The notes under the pieces are model-generated. The model worked only from the letters and a program-made list of their open reading frames with translations. It ran no database searches and was not told the DNA's origin. Below are positions 33,584-42,536 of a stretch of 64,000 nt of DNA, piece by piece (the stretch's first letter is position 1; every line of letters begins with the position of its first letter). This DNA is from Actinophytocola sp049647105. GTDB lineage: Bacteria; Actinomycetota; Actinomycetes; Mycobacteriales; Pseudonocardiaceae. The position numbers and the translations under genes were made by a program. The stretch lies in assembly GCF_049647105.1 (NCBI RefSeq), contig NZ_JBARWZ010000294.1, positions 24,450 through 88,449 of the forward strand. The letters are read 5' to 3'.

Positions 33584-35887
33584 GTGAACGCGAACCTCCT
33601 CGACACCCCCCGCCGCGCCGTGGCCGGGTTGGTGATCCTCCTGGTGGTGGCGGGGGTGATCACCGGCACCGCGCTCTCCCAGCGGACGGCGTCGCCCGCC
33701 CCGGCGTCGGTGTCGCCGTCGGCATTCAGTGCCGAGCGCGCGGAGCGGCACCTGGCGGAGTTCGCACGCGAGCCGCGTCCGCTTGGCAGCTCCGCCAACG
33801 CGCGAACCGAGCGCTACCTGGCAGGCGAGCTGCGCGCGGCGGGCCTGTCGGTGGAGGTGCAGCACGCGGTCGGCGTCCGCTCCGCCGACGGGATGGCCGC
33901 GTTCGGCCGGGTCGACAACATCGTCGCCACGATGCCGGGCACCGACCCGTCCGGCACGGTCGTGCTGGCCGCGCACCACGACTCGTCGGCGATGGGCCCC
34001 GGCGCCGCCGACGACGGCGCGGCGGTGGCCGCCATGCTCGAAACGGTGCGGGCCCTGCGCACCGGCGACCGGATGCGCAACGACGTCGTGCTGCTGATCA
34101 CCGACGGCGAGGAGGACGGTCTGCTCGGTGCCGAGGCGTTCGTGCGGGAGCACCCGCTGGGCAGCCGGGGCGGCGTCGTACTGAACTTCGAGGCACGCGG
34201 GGTCAGTGGCCCGTCGCTGATGTTCGAGACGTCGCGGAACAACGCGCGGCTGGTGGACCTGTTCAACGACACGGCCCCGCACCCTCGGGGCGACTCATCG
34301 ATGGTCGAGGTGTACCGGGCGCTGCCGAACAACACCGACTTCACGGTGTTCGCGGACGCCGGGTTCAGCGGCCTCAACTTCGCCTACATCGAGGGCGCGG
34401 CCAGGTACCACACGGCGGGCGACTCGCTCGCCAACCTCGACCGGGGCAGCGTGCAACACCACGGCGAGAACATGCTGGCGCTGGCCCGTGCTCTTGGCGG
34501 CACCGACCTGCGCACCATGACGACCGGCCACGACAACTCGTACTTCGACCTCGTGGGCCTGAAGGTGAGCTACCCCAACGGGCTGGTGTGGCCGCTGGCG
34601 GTGCTCGCGCTGTTACTCGTGGCCCTGCTGACGTGGCTGGCCCGCCGCCGCGAGCTGACGACCGTCGGCAGGGTCGCGCTCGCCGCGGGGTCGGCCGTGG
34701 TGCCGCTGGTGGTGGCGTTCGGACTCGGGCAACTGGTGTGGCTGGTGCTGACGTGGGTGCGACCGTCCTACGACACGGCAGGCGGGCTACTGCACCGGCC
34801 CGCGCTGTTCAACGTGGCGGTCATGGTGGCGGCGACGGCGGCGCTGCTGGCGTGGTACCTGCTGCTGCGCCGCCGACTCGGTCCGGTGGCGCTGACGATC
34901 GGCGGCCTGACGTGGCACGCGCTGCTCGGCGTGGTGTGCGCCGCGTACGCACCGGGCGCGGCGTTCCTGTTCACGGCACCAGCGTTGCTGGCGACGCTGG
35001 GCGCCGGGGTGGCGCTGCTGGTGAACAAACCGCGGTGGTCGGTCGCCGCGCTGGCAGTGGGATCGATCGCGGCAAGCGCGCTGCTGCCGTACTTCGGCTA
35101 CATGGTGTTCGGCGCGGTCGGCCTGGCGCTGGCCGGGGTGGGCGCGGTGTTCGCGGTCCTGTTCGGGCTACTCCTGCTGCCGGCCGTGGAGCTGTTGTTA
35201 CCGGAGCCCCAGCCGCGCCCCCGCACGGCGACGGCCATCCCGGCCGCGGCGCTGGTGGCCGCCGCGGCGCTGGTGGCGGCCAACCTGGCCATCGATCAAC
35301 CGGACGCGGCGAACCCGGCACCGACACACCTGGCGTACGTGCTGAACGCCGACACCGGCAAGGCCACGTGGGTGAGCGCGGAACAAACCCCCGGCGAGTG
35401 GACGGCGACCTACGTCGACAGCACGGAAACCGGCGCCCTGCCCAAGGGCTACCAACGAGGCGAACTGTGGACCGGCCCAGCCCCGGCAATCGAAGCCGAC
35501 GGCCCAGAGGTGACCGACGTGACGAAGAAGGGCGACCGCATCACGTTCCACGTCCGCTCCCCACGCAGGGCCACGTCGATCACCCTGCGCCTGAACACCC
35601 CGATTACGGAGGCGACAGCACAAACCAACGGCACAACCCAGGTCACGACGACCGTCACGGGCACCCGCGAGGACACGTGGCCATCGGAGATCCGCTTCCG
35701 GGACCTCCCACCAGAAGGAGTCACGATAACCGTCAGGACCACCGGCCCGACCGTCGCGCTCACGGCAATAGACGAAACCCGGGGCCTCCCACCCCTCCCC
35801 GGCACCACCCCGCGCCCACCCACGACCACGGCAAGCCCAAGAGACGACGGCGACCTGACAGCAGTCGCCCGCACCTACACCCTGTGA
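33584..35887 (+). CDS. Membrane-bound M28-family metallopeptidase
   Basis: 767 residues from GTG 33584; an earlier in-frame start lies inside the hairpin and has no ribosome site. Residues 8-28 form a signal-anchor. An M28 (Zn aminopeptidase) domain follows: HHDSSAMGPGAADDGAA with the first His/Asp, ITDGEEDGLLGAEAF with the Glu pair, and YHTAGDSLANL with the last His. The second half has about eight membrane helices and a C-terminal outside domain with a Pro/Thr-rich tail. The plan resembles ER metallopeptidase-1-like proteins. Substrates unknown, active site outside the membrane. Confidence 0.88.
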   Translation: MNANLLDTPRRAVAGLVILLVVAGVITGTALSQRTASPAPASVSPSAFSAERAERHLAEFAREPRPLGSSANARTERYLAGELRAAGLSVEVQHAVGVRSADGMAAFGRVDNIVATMPGTDPSGTVVLAAHHDSSAMGPGAADDGAAVAAMLETVRALRTGDRMRNDVVLLITDGEEDGLLGAEAFVREHPLGSRGGVVLNFEARGVSGPSLMFETSRNNARLVDLFNDTAPHPRGDSSMVEVYRALPNNTDFTVFADAGFSGLNFAYIEGAARYHTAGDSLANLDRGSVQHHGENMLALARALGGTDLRTMTTGHDNSYFDLVGLKVSYPNGLVWPLAVLALLLVALLTWLARRRELTTVGRVALAAGSAVVPLVVAFGLGQLVWLVLTWVRPSYDTAGGLLHRPALFNVAVMVAATAALLAWYLLLRRRLGPVALTIGGLTWHALLGVVCAAYAPGAAFLFTAPALLATLGAGVALLVNKPRWSVAALAVGSIAASALLPYFGYMVFGAVGLALAGVGAVFAVLFGLLLLPAVELLLPEPQPRPRTATAIPAAALVAAAALVAANLAIDQPDAANPAPTHLAYVLNADTGKATWVSAEQTPGEWTATYVDSTETGALPKGYQRGELWTGPAPAIEADGPEVTDVTKKGDRITFHVRSPRRATSITLRLNTPITEATAQTNGTTQVTTTVTGTREDTWPSEIRFRDLPPEGVTITVRTTGPTVALTAIDETRGLPPLPGTTPRPPTTTASPRDDGDLTAVARTYTL

Positions 35888-35894
35888 CAGTTAC

Positions 35895-36176
35895 TCAGAT
35901 CAGGCCGAATACCCCCTGCGCGACAGCGCCGACCGCGATCAGCCCGGCGACAGCCTTCCACTTGGGCTGCCGGTCCTGCTCCGTCTCCCACACGAACGCG
36001 ATCTGCCACGCGATTGCCAACGCGATCAGCGCCGCGACCGGCGCGAAGAAGTTGGTGTCCCGCTCCTGCACAACTTCGCCGTTGATCACAAGCTCCTGGT
36101 AAGTGCCCATGAAGATCACGAACGGCAGCAACAACACAACCACGGCGGCGATGGTCATCTTCACTTGACGGTTCAT
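35895..36176 (-). CDS. Small membrane protein, 93 aa
   Basis: Three hydrophobic segments (about residues 7-24, 44-62 and 74-92) with a short acidic loop VINGEVVQERD between the first two. Convergent with the peptidase gene, seven bases apart. No known family recognised; start ATG 36176. Confidence 0.6.
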   Translation of the reverse strand: MNRQVKMTIAAVVVLLLPFVIFMGTYQELVINGEVVQERDTNFFAPVAALIALAIAWQIAFVWETEQDRQPKWKAVAGLIAVGAVAQGVFGLI

Positions 36177-36405
36177 GTTCGGTGGACGACCCCACCCAAT
36201 AGTCGGTTCCGAGTGTCATCGTTCTGTGATCCCCGGCGGTGACCGCGTGCGACCCGCCATGTGCCGCCACGTGAACATCAGCGACCCCAACCACTACAGC
36301 CACCAACCACGCCAACCGAAGTGGCCGGGCAGGGGCACCCGCCGCGTCGGGCCGGAGTCGGTTGTGGGACTGTTTGAAGTGGGGCGTAGGCGGGTACAGG
36401 TTGGC

Positions 36406-36594
36406 ATGCCTACGAAAGACGTCATCGACTATCAGCTCACCGCTGTCGATTTGTCCGCGGACCAACGCAGACGCGCCGTGATCACGGTCGCGTCGGCGGC
36501 TCGGGGTGCCGGCGACTGTGCCGAGTTGCTCGACATGCTCGGACTCAGAGCCGCCGAGGGGTTCCCGGACGTACCCGCCCCACGCACGCAGTAG
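36406..36594 (+). CDS. Small actinobacterial protein, 62 aa, unknown function
   Basis: ATG 36406 begins MPTKDVIDYQLTAVDLSADQ. The core ADQRRRAVITVASAARGAGDCAELLDMLGL resembles short helical proteins common in actinobacteria in which a Cys precedes an E/RLLDMLGL helix. Two helices, no signal. It lies 60 bases upstream of the Ser/Thr kinase gene. The 229 bases before it contain no gene I can support. Confidence 0.6.
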   Translation: MPTKDVIDYQLTAVDLSADQRRRAVITVASAARGAGDCAELLDMLGLRAAEGFPDVPAPRTQ

Positions 36595-36654
36595 GCGTTT
36601 CCGACCTGTGGTCTCGTGCTGTCCATAGGGGGAATGGGGCGAGACGGGGAGTTA

Positions 36655-38145
36655 ATGAACGACGAGCAAATCATCGCGGGCCGGTACCGGCTGACCGAAC
36701 GGCTTGGCAGTGGCGGCATGGGGCTCGTCTGGCAGGCCTATGACGAACGGCTGCACCGCAAGATCGCGGTCAAGCAGGTGCTGGTGCCTGCCGAGCTGTC
36801 CTCCTCACAGAGCGAGGAGATGATCCGCCGCACCATGCGGGAGGGGCGGATCGCGGCCCGGTTGCAGCACCCGCAGTTGATCACCGTGTTCGACGTGGTC
36901 CAGGACGGTGGGCAGCCGTACCTGATCATGGAGTACCTGCCGTCGACCAGCCTGTCCGGGCTCGGCACGCTGCCGCCCGATGAGGTCGCGCGGATCGGCG
37001 CGGAGGCCGCTTCCGGGCTCGCCGCCGCGCATGAGGCCGGGGTCGTGCACCGGGACGTCAAGCCCGCGAACGTGCTCGTCGGCGAGGACGGCACCGTCAA
37101 GATCACCGACTTCGGGATCGCGCGGGTCAGCGAGGACATCGCAGGCACTCTGACCAGCACCTTCGCCGGTACGCCCGCCTACCTCGCGCCCGAGGTCGCC
37201 AAGGGGAACGCGGCCACCTACGCGTCCGACGTGTACTCGCTCGGCGCCACGCTCTACACCGCCGTCGAGGGCGAACCGCCCTCCGGTAACGACGCCAACC
37301 CGATGGCGCAGCTGTACCGGATCGCGTCCGGCGTGATCACTCCGCCCGCCAAGGCCGGGCCGCTGACCGAGGTGCTCCTGTGGCTGCTCAACCCCGACCC
37401 AGAGCAGCGGCCGACGATGGCGCAGGCTCGCGACGCGCTGGCCGGCGTCACCTACGAAACCCCGGAACCCTCGGCCGCCGCGCCCACCACACCGGTCGCG
37501 CCCGTCGCGGCGCCGACGCCCGCCGCCACCGGCCCGCTGCCTGCCGCGGCTCCGTCCGCCGAGAACACCGGCACACGTGGTCGCGCCGTCCTCTTCGCGG
37601 CCGTCCTCGTCGTCGTGGCGGTGGCGGCCGCACTGGTGACCACCCTCATCAACCGCGACGACACGTCACCCTCCGCCGGGTCCTCGGACACCACCTCGGA
37701 GACCACGCCGCAGACCACGTCGGAGGCGGCGCCCACCACCGAGCCGTCACCGTCGGACGAGACCACCACGACCGCGCCGACAACCACCACCTCGGCAACC
37801 ACGACGGCGGCCACTCCGCCGCCGCCCGCTGATCCCGCCGCCGCGATCAGCGCCTACTACGCGATGATGCCCGGCAACCGCGCCGATGCGTGGAACCGCC
37901 TCAGCAAGCGGTACCAGGAAAGCCGGGCCCAGGGCCGCCAGAGCTACGAGAACTACTGGACCGGCGTCAACTCGGTGTCCGCCTCGGAGGTCGCCCCCAC
38001 CGGGCCGACGACCGTCGAGGCCACGATCCTGTACGCGTTCAAGGACGGCCGCCGTGTCCGTGAGCGCCACAGCTACACGCTGGTCAACCAGAACGGCACC
38101 TGGCTGATCGACGCGTCGTCGGTCCTCTCCAGCAACCCCGTCTAG
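36655..38145 (+). CDS. Transmembrane Ser/Thr protein kinase (PknB type)
   Basis: 496 residues from ATG 36655 (GGGGAG six bases upstream). Kinase domain 10-270: glycine loop LGSGGMGLVW, Lys40 in IAVKQV, catalytic HRDVKPANVL (Asp134), DFG at 152-154, and activation loop TLTSTFAGTPAYLAPE. An Ala/Pro-rich linker leads to one membrane helix (about 312-333). Outside is a Thr-rich spacer and a small C-terminal domain (AAISAYYAMMPGNRADAWNRL), resembling NTF2-like sensor domains rather than PASTA repeats. It transduces an external signal to substrates not identifiable here. Confidence 0.93.
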   Translation: MNDEQIIAGRYRLTERLGSGGMGLVWQAYDERLHRKIAVKQVLVPAELSSSQSEEMIRRTMREGRIAARLQHPQLITVFDVVQDGGQPYLIMEYLPSTSLSGLGTLPPDEVARIGAEAASGLAAAHEAGVVHRDVKPANVLVGEDGTVKITDFGIARVSEDIAGTLTSTFAGTPAYLAPEVAKGNAATYASDVYSLGATLYTAVEGEPPSGNDANPMAQLYRIASGVITPPAKAGPLTEVLLWLLNPDPEQRPTMAQARDALAGVTYETPEPSAAAPTTPVAPVAAPTPAATGPLPAAAPSAENTGTRGRAVLFAAVLVVVAVAAALVTTLINRDDTSPSAGSSDTTSETTPQTTSEAAPTTEPSPSDETTTTAPTTTTSATTTAATPPPPADPAAAISAYYAMMPGNRADAWNRLSKRYQESRAQGRQSYENYWTGVNSVSASEVAPTGPTTVEATILYAFKDGRRVRERHSYTLVNQNGTWLIDASSVLSSNPV

Positions 38146-38179
38146 GCGGCCGGGCGGGACCATCTCCACCCGGCCCGCC
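38145..38179. terminator. Hairpin between kinase and paaX-type genes
   Basis: GGCGGCCGGG pairs with CCCGGCCCGCC with one bulged base, in the 46-base gap between convergent genes. Confidence 0.7.
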
Positions 38180-38191
38180 AAGATCCACGGC

Positions 38192-38986
38192 TTATTCCGC
38201 CGCCGGGCGGGTGTCCAGCAGTCCGGCGGCCAGTTCCGCCGCCGGGGTGGCCAGGGTGCTTTCGATGTCGCGGAAGGCCTTCTGTGCCGCGATGGCAGGC
38301 CAGTCCGCCGGGAGGTGGCGGACCGGGAGCCGGGGGTCCTTGCGGATGATGCGCAACCACTCCGTCACGATCGAAAGGTGGGCGGCCAGCGGGTCGTCCG
38401 GGTAGGGCTGCGCGTGCGACCAGCGGGCCAGGAACTCGCGGTAGCTCTCCGCGATCGGGGCCAGGTCGTAGGCGTCCGCGACCAGTTGGGCCACGTCCGA
38501 GTCGACCGTGGCGCGGAAGACCCGGACGTGCGCGGCGAGGCCAAGTGACGCGACGAGGTCGTCCACGCGCACATGCCCAGGGGCGATCCACAGGCCGCCC
38601 TGTAGCGGGCCGAAACCCGCCCACGCGAGTTTCGAGCGCAGGTCGTGGCGCTGTCTTTGCCACGACTCCGGCAACGAGAACCCCAGCAGTGTCCACGTGC
38701 CGTCCCAGTCCTCGTTGACGGCACCCGTTCGCCAGATGCGGGTGTGACCGTCGCGCAGTACGCCGTTCCCGGCCGGGGTCAGGCCGAAGTACATCCGCCT
38801 GCCGTCCTTCTGGCGGCGGAGCAGCCCTCGGTTGACCATGCGCGTGAGCGTGGACCTGGTCGCGTGCTCCGACACGCCGAGCCCGCCGAGCACCTCGATC
38901 ACGCTGCCCGAGAAGACGCACAGCTCCCGGCCGTAGAGGTAATCGCCCAGCAACGTGAGCAACAGCGACTGGGGGCGAAGGAGCAC
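38192..38986 (-). CDS. PaaX-family transcriptional regulator
   Basis: 264 residues. N-terminal winged helix (LLLTLLGDYLYGRELCVFSGSVIEVLGGLGVSEHATRSTLTRMVNRGLL), a middle dimerisation part with the family motif WTLLGFSLPESWQRQRHDLRSKLAWAGFGPLQGGLWIAPG, and a helical C-terminus. PaaX proteins repress phenylacetate and related aromatic-acid genes and are released by the CoA thioester. It diverges from the Liv-type operon; an inverted GTTAGGC/GCCTAAC pair in the 84-base spacer overlaps the operon promoter. Together with an acyl-CoA ligase as the last operon gene, this fits control by a CoA thioester made by the operon. Confidence 0.9.
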   Translation of the reverse strand: MLLRPQSLLLTLLGDYLYGRELCVFSGSVIEVLGGLGVSEHATRSTLTRMVNRGLLRRQKDGRRMYFGLTPAGNGVLRDGHTRIWRTGAVNEDWDGTWTLLGFSLPESWQRQRHDLRSKLAWAGFGPLQGGLWIAPGHVRVDDLVASLGLAAHVRVFRATVDSDVAQLVADAYDLAPIAESYREFLARWSHAQPYPDDPLAAHLSIVTEWLRIIRKDPRLPVRHLPADWPAIAAQKAFRDIESTLATPAAELAAGLLDTRPAAE

Positions 38987-38994
38987 GAATCAAT

Positions 38995-39036
38995 GTTAGG
39001 CAATTTCTTGACGACTGCAACGCAGGCGCCTAACTT
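38995..39036 (+). promoter_or_regulatory. Promoter of the transport/CoA-ligase operon with inverted-repeat operator
   Basis: TTGACG (39008-39013), 17-base spacer, TAACTT (39031-39036). GTTAGGC (38995-39001) and GCCTAAC (39028-39034) are perfect inverted copies flanking the -35 box and touching the -10 box; their spacing of three helical turns would suit a dimeric PaaX-type repressor. Confidence 0.6.
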
Positions 39037-39070
39037 TGGGAGCTGCTCGCATCGTGTACGAGGAGGTACC

Positions 39071-40249
39071 GTGCGTCGACTTCTTCCTGTCCTGTCAGCC
39101 TTTCTCCTCCTTTCCGCCGCTTGTGGCGACGACTCCAGCGCGGGCGGTGACGGGCCCATCCGCGTCGGCCAGATCGTGTCGCTCACCGGCAACTACTCCC
39201 CGCTCGGCAGCGAGAACAAGAAGTCCGTCGAGCTCGCCGTCGACAAGGTCAACCGCGAGGGCGGGGTGCTCGGGCGGCAGCTCGAGGTCGTCGTCAAGGA
39301 CGACAAGAGCCAGCCCGACCAGTCCGTGCTGGCGTTCAACGGGCTGGGTGACGACGACGTGGCCGCCGTCATCGGGTCGCCGTTCTCCAACTCCGCGCTC
39401 GCCACGATTCCCCTGGTGGACCGGGAAGAAATCCCCTACCTGTCGCTCACGCCGGCCGACGAGCAGGTCGAACCGGTGCACCCGTACGTGTTCGTGGTGC
39501 CCGCGACCTCTGGCACCTACGCGGAGCGGATCCTCCAGTACCTCAAGGCGACCGGGGTGTCCACTGTGGCCGTCGCGCACGACACGCGCAGCTCGTACGC
39601 GGTCGCCGGGTACGAGGGCATGCGGGACGACGCCTCCCGGTTCGGCATCGACATCGTCGCCGACGAGGAGTTCCAGACCGACGCCACCGAGTTCGGCTCC
39701 GTGTTCGGGCACGTCCGAGGCTCGAAGGCGCAGGCACTGGTCGTATGGGCGACCGGGGCCCCCGCCGTCGCACTCACCAAGCAGTACGCGAGCGCAGGGC
39801 TCGACATCCCGCTCGTGCTCACCGGCGCGCAGGCCAGCAAGCTGTTCCTCGAGCCGGTCGGCGCGGCGGCGGAGGGGGTGATCGTCGCCAGCTCGATCGG
39901 CGTCGTCGGCCCGGAGCTCCCCTCTGGCAAACAGAAAGCGTCGATCGACGAGCTGACCACCGCGTTCAGCGACGAGCACGGCTACCCGCCGCCGCAGTTC
40001 GCGCAGGACGGCTGGAGCGCCGTGCAACTGCTGGTGGCCGCCATCGAGAAGGCGGGCAGCACCGAACCGGCCGCGATCCGGGACGCGCTCGAAGGTCTGC
40101 GACTGGTCACGCCGAACGGCGAGTACGCATACGCCAAGGACGACCACGCCGGGCTCGGCCCGCAGTTCATCTCCGTCAACACCGTCACACAGGGCGCGTT
40201 CCGGCCAACCGAGTGGGCGGGCACGCAGCTGGCCGGGCTGGCCGGGTAG
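39071..40249 (+). CDS. Liv-type ABC importer, substrate-binding lipoprotein
   Basis: 392 residues from GTG 39071, four bases after AGGAGG. Lipobox LSAAC, Cys18. Periplasmic-binding fold of the branched-chain-amino-acid/aromatic group (IRVGQIVSLTGNYSPLGSEN, LAVDKVNREGGVLGRQLEVV, TEPAAIRDALEGLRLVTPNG). This group binds branched amino acids, amides, urea or aromatic acids. The operon's CoA ligase and PaaX regulator favour an organic acid. First gene of a seven-gene operon. Confidence 0.9.
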   Translation: MRRLLPVLSAFLLLSAACGDDSSAGGDGPIRVGQIVSLTGNYSPLGSENKKSVELAVDKVNREGGVLGRQLEVVVKDDKSQPDQSVLAFNGLGDDDVAAVIGSPFSNSALATIPLVDREEIPYLSLTPADEQVEPVHPYVFVVPATSGTYAERILQYLKATGVSTVAVAHDTRSSYAVAGYEGMRDDASRFGIDIVADEEFQTDATEFGSVFGHVRGSKAQALVVWATGAPAVALTKQYASAGLDIPLVLTGAQASKLFLEPVGAAAEGVIVASSIGVVGPELPSGKQKASIDELTTAFSDEHGYPPPQFAQDGWSAVQLLVAAIEKAGSTEPAAIRDALEGLRLVTPNGEYAYAKDDHAGLGPQFISVNTVTQGAFRPTEWAGTQLAGLAG

Positions 40250-40253
40250 CGGA

Positions 40254-41018
40254 GTGCCCCCGATCCTGCGGGCGAACGGGCTCCGCCGCTCGTTCGACGG
40301 AGTGTTCGCCGTGCGTGACGTCGACCTCGAGGTCGCGCACGGCGAGCTGCGGGCCGTCATCGGGCCGAACGGCGCGGGCAAGTCCACCCTGTTCGGGCTC
40401 ATCGGCGGGCAGCTCCGCGCCGACGCGGGCACCGTCACCTACGACGGGACCCTCATCGACCGGCTGCCGCCGCACCGCCGGGCCGCCGCCGGGATCGCCG
40501 TGGTGTTCCAGGGTGCACGCGTGTTCACCGGGATGACCGTGCTGGAGAACGTGATGGTCGGCGCGCACGCGGGCACCCGCACCGGGTTCGGCGCCGCGAT
40601 CGCCCGGCTGCCCCGGCACCGACGGGAGGAACGGGAGATCCGCGAGCGCGCGCACGAATGCCTTGCCAGAGCCGGGCTCGCGGACTGGGCGGACCGCGAC
40701 GCAGGCGCGCTGCCACTCGGCCAGCAGCGGGTGGTGCAGGTGGCGCGGGCACTGTGCGGGCAGCCGAGGCTGCTGCTGCTCGACGAACCCGCGTCCGGGC
40801 TGCGGGCGGCCGAGCGGGCGCGGCTCGCGGACCTGCTGGGACAGCTGCGCGCCGAGGGGATCACGATGCTGCTGGTCGAGCACGACGTCGCGTTCGTGAC
40901 CCGGCTCGCCGACCTGGTCACCGTGCTCGACCTCGGCGCGGTGATCGCCGAGGGCACCCCGGCGCAGATCCGCGCGGACGACCGGGTCGTCGCCGCCTAC
41001 CTAGGGGCGACGGCGTGA
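40254..41018 (+). CDS. livG: Liv-type ABC importer, ATP-binding protein (LivG-like)
   Basis: 254 residues, GTG start five bases after the previous stop. Walker A GPNGAGKSTLFGL; Q-loop VFQGARVFTGMTV; signature LPLGQQRVVQVARALC (LPLGQ instead of LSGGQ, as is common in LivG); Walker B LLLLDEPASGL; H-loop LLVEHDVAF. It energises uptake together with the LivF-like subunit, whose start overlaps its stop. Confidence 0.92.
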   Translation: MPPILRANGLRRSFDGVFAVRDVDLEVAHGELRAVIGPNGAGKSTLFGLIGGQLRADAGTVTYDGTLIDRLPPHRRAAAGIAVVFQGARVFTGMTVLENVMVGAHAGTRTGFGAAIARLPRHRREEREIRERAHECLARAGLADWADRDAGALPLGQQRVVQVARALCGQPRLLLLDEPASGLRAAERARLADLLGQLRAEGITMLLVEHDVAFVTRLADLVTVLDLGAVIAEGTPAQIRADDRVVAAYLGATA

Positions 41019-41689
41019 GCGGGGCGGGCACCGTCGAGGTGCGTGACCTGGTGGTCCGGTACGGGCCGGCCACCGCACTGGACCAGGTGAGCCTCACCGT
41101 CGGCGCCGGTGAGATGGTCGCGCTGGTCGGTCCGAACGGCGCGGGCAAGTCCACGTTGGTCGACACGCTCTCCGGCATCGTGAAACCGGCCGAGGGCACG
41201 GTCGCGGTGCGCGGGCGGCTCGCGCACGTGCCGGAGGGCAGGCAGGTGTTCGGCGACCTCACCGTCGAGGACAACCTGCGGCTCGGCGGGCGGCGGTACA
41301 AGCAACGCGACACCGGCCCGGTGCACGCGATCCTGCCGCGGCTGGCCGAGCTCCGGCACCGGCGCGCCGGCACGCTGTCCGGTGGCGAACAGCAGATGGT
41401 CGCCGTCGGGCGGGCGTTGATGAGCCGCCCGGACGTGCTCGCGGTCGACGAGCTGTCGCTTGGCCTTGCGCCGATCGTGGTGGCGGACCTGGTGCGGCAC
41501 CTGCGTGAGCTGAACGAGACGCGCGGGCTCGCCGTGCTGCTGATCGAGCAGAACGCGCGGCTGGCGCTGGACCTGTGCTCCCGCGCGTACGTGCTGGAGG
41601 CGGGCCGGATCGTCGCGGAGGGACCGTCGGACGAGCTGGCACAGGACGACCGGGTGTCGGCCGCGTACCTGGGTGGCATGCATGAATGA
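41015..41689 (+). CDS. livF: Liv-type ABC importer, ATP-binding protein (LivF-like)
   Basis: 224 residues from GTG 41015, GTGA overlap with the preceding gene. Walker A GPNGAGKSTLVDTL, signature LSGGEQQMVAVGRALM, Walker B VLAVDELSLGLAP with a Ser in place of the more usual Pro, H-loop LLIEQNARLAL. Slightly short for LivF because the D-loop to C-terminus region is compact. It overlaps the permease gene by eight bases. Confidence 0.92.
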   Translation: MSGAGTVEVRDLVVRYGPATALDQVSLTVGAGEMVALVGPNGAGKSTLVDTLSGIVKPAEGTVAVRGRLAHVPEGRQVFGDLTVEDNLRLGGRRYKQRDTGPVHAILPRLAELRHRRAGTLSGGEQQMVAVGRALMSRPDVLAVDELSLGLAPIVVADLVRHLRELNETRGLAVLLIEQNARLALDLCSRAYVLEAGRIVAEGPSDELAQDDRVSAAYLGGMHE

Positions 41690-42536
41690 CCTTCCTGGCT
41701 ACCTCGTCACCGGGCTCGGCACCGGGTGCGGCTACGCGCTCGTCGGCAGCGGGCTCGTCGCCGTGTACCGGGTGACGCGCGTGGTGAACTTCGCGCAGGG
41801 CGCGTTCGCGGTCGTGGGCGCGATGTGTGCTGCGTCGTTCCTGACCGCGCTCCCCCACGGTGTCGCGGAGCCGCTGGCGGTCGCGGTCGCCGCGCTCGTC
41901 GGCCTGCTGGCCGGGGTGGTCGCGCTGGCGACGGATCCTCGGTCGGCGCTGATCGTCACGCTGGGGCTGTCGGTGTTCGCCTACGCGGTCGAGGTACTCG
42001 TGTGGGGTGACCAGCCGAGGTCGTTCGCGGGCCTGCCCGGCGCGGTCACGATCGGCGACGCCCGCGTGCAGACCCACTACCTGCTGGTCATCGGGGTGAC
42101 GCTGCCGGTGTTCGCCTGCATGGCCCTGTTCTTCGGCCGCACCGGCACCGGCAAGGCACTGACCGCGTGCGCGTCGAACCCGTACGCCGCGAAGGTGGTC
42201 GGGATCGACGTGCGGCGCATGGGATTGCTGGCGTTCACGATCGGCGGCGCGCTCGGCGGGCTGGCGGGCGTGCTGGTGACGCCGGTGCAGCAGATCACGT
42301 TCGACGCGGACGTGACGCTGATCGTGAACGGCTTCGCGGCCGCGATCCTCGGCGGGCTCACGCGCCCGGCGGTGACGCTCGCGGGCGGGTTGCTGCTCGG
42401 GGTGACGCAGGCGCTGGTCGCGGGCTACGGGAACGCCGCGCACCAGACGGACATCGCGCTGGGGCTGATGATCGCCGTGATGATCTGGCGCGCGGCCCCG
42501 CGAGGAAACCGAGGCCCGGTGGAGGAGCCGGTATGA
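41682..42536 (+). CDS. livH: Liv-type ABC importer permease (LivH-like)
   Basis: 284 residues, about eight hydrophobic segments. The opening GLGTGCGYALVGSGLVAVYRVTRVVNFAQGAFAVVGA has the NFAQG motif of LivH. Loop VVGIDVRRMGLLAFTIGGALGGLAGVL contacts the ATPases. I chose ATG 41682 over GTG 41673 because it keeps the normal family N-terminus; neither has a clear ribosome site, as expected for coupled translation. Confidence 0.9.
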   Translation: MNDLPGYLVTGLGTGCGYALVGSGLVAVYRVTRVVNFAQGAFAVVGAMCAASFLTALPHGVAEPLAVAVAALVGLLAGVVALATDPRSALIVTLGLSVFAYAVEVLVWGDQPRSFAGLPGAVTIGDARVQTHYLLVIGVTLPVFACMALFFGRTGTGKALTACASNPYAAKVVGIDVRRMGLLAFTIGGALGGLAGVLVTPVQQITFDADVTLIVNGFAAAILGGLTRPAVTLAGGLLLGVTQALVAGYGNAAHQTDIALGLMIAVMIWRAAPRGNRGPVEEPV